Assembly (NCBI RefSeq): GCF_002001205.1
Contig: NZ_MUNZ01000089.1
Span: 1 to 64,000 of the forward strand
DNA: 64,000 bases
From: Hydrogenophaga sp. A37
GTDB lineage: Bacteria > Pseudomonadota > Gammaproteobacteria > Burkholderiales > Burkholderiaceae_C
Reading direction: 5' to 3'
Shown: one piece after another, positions 63,521 through 64,000 of the stretch
Layout: the number at the start of each line of letters is the position of its first letter
Position numbering within the stretch: the stretch's first letter is position 1
Program-made: the position numbers and the translations under genes
The notes under the pieces: model-generated
The model's database searches: none
What the model was told of the DNA's origin: nothing
What the model saw: the letters and a program-made list of their open reading frames with translations, nothing else

Positions 63521-64000
63521 TCAGGTGCTTCGGTACAGGCTGCGGAACGTGGCGTAGCGCTCCAGCAGAAGCGCTTGCTCGCCAGCATCGGGGTGGTAGC
63601 AGGCTTCCACGGCGGGGCTCTGGCACACGGTGCCTTGTGTGGCGCCGGTGGCCAGCCAGCCCAGCCGTGCAGCACCCAAGGCACCGCCCACGGCGGAGCT
63701 GCCGTGCGTCACGATCTCGGCGTTCAGCACGCTGGCGAGTTGCTGCGCCCAGAAGGCGCTGCGGGCGCCGCCGCCCACCAGGGACAGGCGGGTCACGCTG
63801 CTGCCTGCGGCGTTGAGCGCGGCCAGGCCATCTTTCAGTCCAAAGCTCACGCCCTCCATCACCGCGTAGCCCAGGCGGGCGGCGTCGGTGTCAAAGCTCA
63901 GTTGGTGAAAGCTGCCACGCACATTCGCATCGTTGTGCGGGGTGCGCTCACCGCTCAGGTAGGGCAAAAACAGGGGCGACGCTGCGCGATCCGTCAGCGA
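63521..64000 (-). CDS. xylB: Xylulokinase XylB, C-terminal part (cut by window edge)
   Basis: The frame stays open to base 64000, giving the last 159 residues. They match the C-terminal FGGY kinase domain: LPYLSGERTPHND, LSLVGGGARSAFWAQ, the ATP-binding VGGALGAARLG. Xylulokinase is the likely identity given xylA 72 bases downstream; other FGGY sugar kinases have a less specific GERTP motif. The start is outside the window. Confidence 0.92.
   Translation of the reverse strand, partial: SLTDRAASPLFLPYLSGERTPHNDANVRGSFHQLSFDTDAARLGYAVMEGVSFGLKDGLAALNAAGSSVTRLSLVGGGARSAFWAQQLASVLNAEIVTHGSSAVGGALGAARLGWLATGATQGTVCQSPAVEACYHPDAGEQALLLERYATFRSLYRST

Overview
This 64 kb window looks like chromosome from a betaproteobacterium of the order Burkholderiales, most probably family Comamonadaceae and perhaps a Hydrogenophaga-like genus. 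The evidence is the high GC content, the gene orders mla-ibaG-murA-his-tat and pilMNOPQ-aroK-aroB-dgt with mrcA divergent from pilM, an mlaA gene inside the mla operon, a short-form HisG, and CcsB/ResB (system II) cytochrome c biogenesis. The genus is an inference. I saw no rRNA, tRNA, CRISPR array or prophage.

Region by region. At 1-77 the start of an IS30-type transposase runs off the left edge. From 23.8 kb down to 0.15 kb nearly everything reads on the minus strand: gltB-gltD (glutamate synthase), mlaFEDACB (retrograde phospholipid transport), an ABC-2 exporter pair, ibaG, murA, hisGDCBHAF, hisI, hisE, a DUF4870 protein, a HIT protein and tatABC. One plus-strand LapA-like gene sits between hisF and hisI. 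A REP-associated tyrosine transposase relative lies upstream of gltB at 24.0-24.7 kb. An unknown gene, an MFS transporter, dgt, aroB, aroK, an unknown lipoprotein and pilQPONM follow to 35.3 kb. The pil part has visibly lower GC and carries long G/C homopolymers. mrcA (PBP1A) diverges from pilM, followed by cyaY, lptM, msrQP, ccsB-resB, a cytochrome c4, engB, two LpxL-type acyltransferases, metK and an orphan PAS histidine kinase.

The most unusual part is 51.2-55.2 kb. One gene appears to fuse a CruF-type carotenoid biosynthesis membrane domain to an MpaB/Lcp-type oxygenase domain. It is followed 44 bases later by a 7TM-DISM protein whose GGDEF domain has lost its signature motif. groES-groEL follows under a perfect CIRCE operator, ended by a 20-bp-arm bidirectional terminator. 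The right end holds an MFS exporter and a xyloside-use operon: xylB (cut by the edge), xylA, a GH31 alpha-xylosidase and a Gfo/Idh/MocA oxidoreductase.

How the genes work together. The mla, lpxL-type, mrcA, murA, tat and lptM genes build or maintain the envelope. The pil genes form the inner-membrane platform and secretin of a type IV pilus. ccsB/resB mature c-type cytochromes such as the neighbouring cytochrome c4. msrPQ repairs oxidised periplasmic methionines, and MsrP carries a twin-arginine signal that the local TatABC could export.
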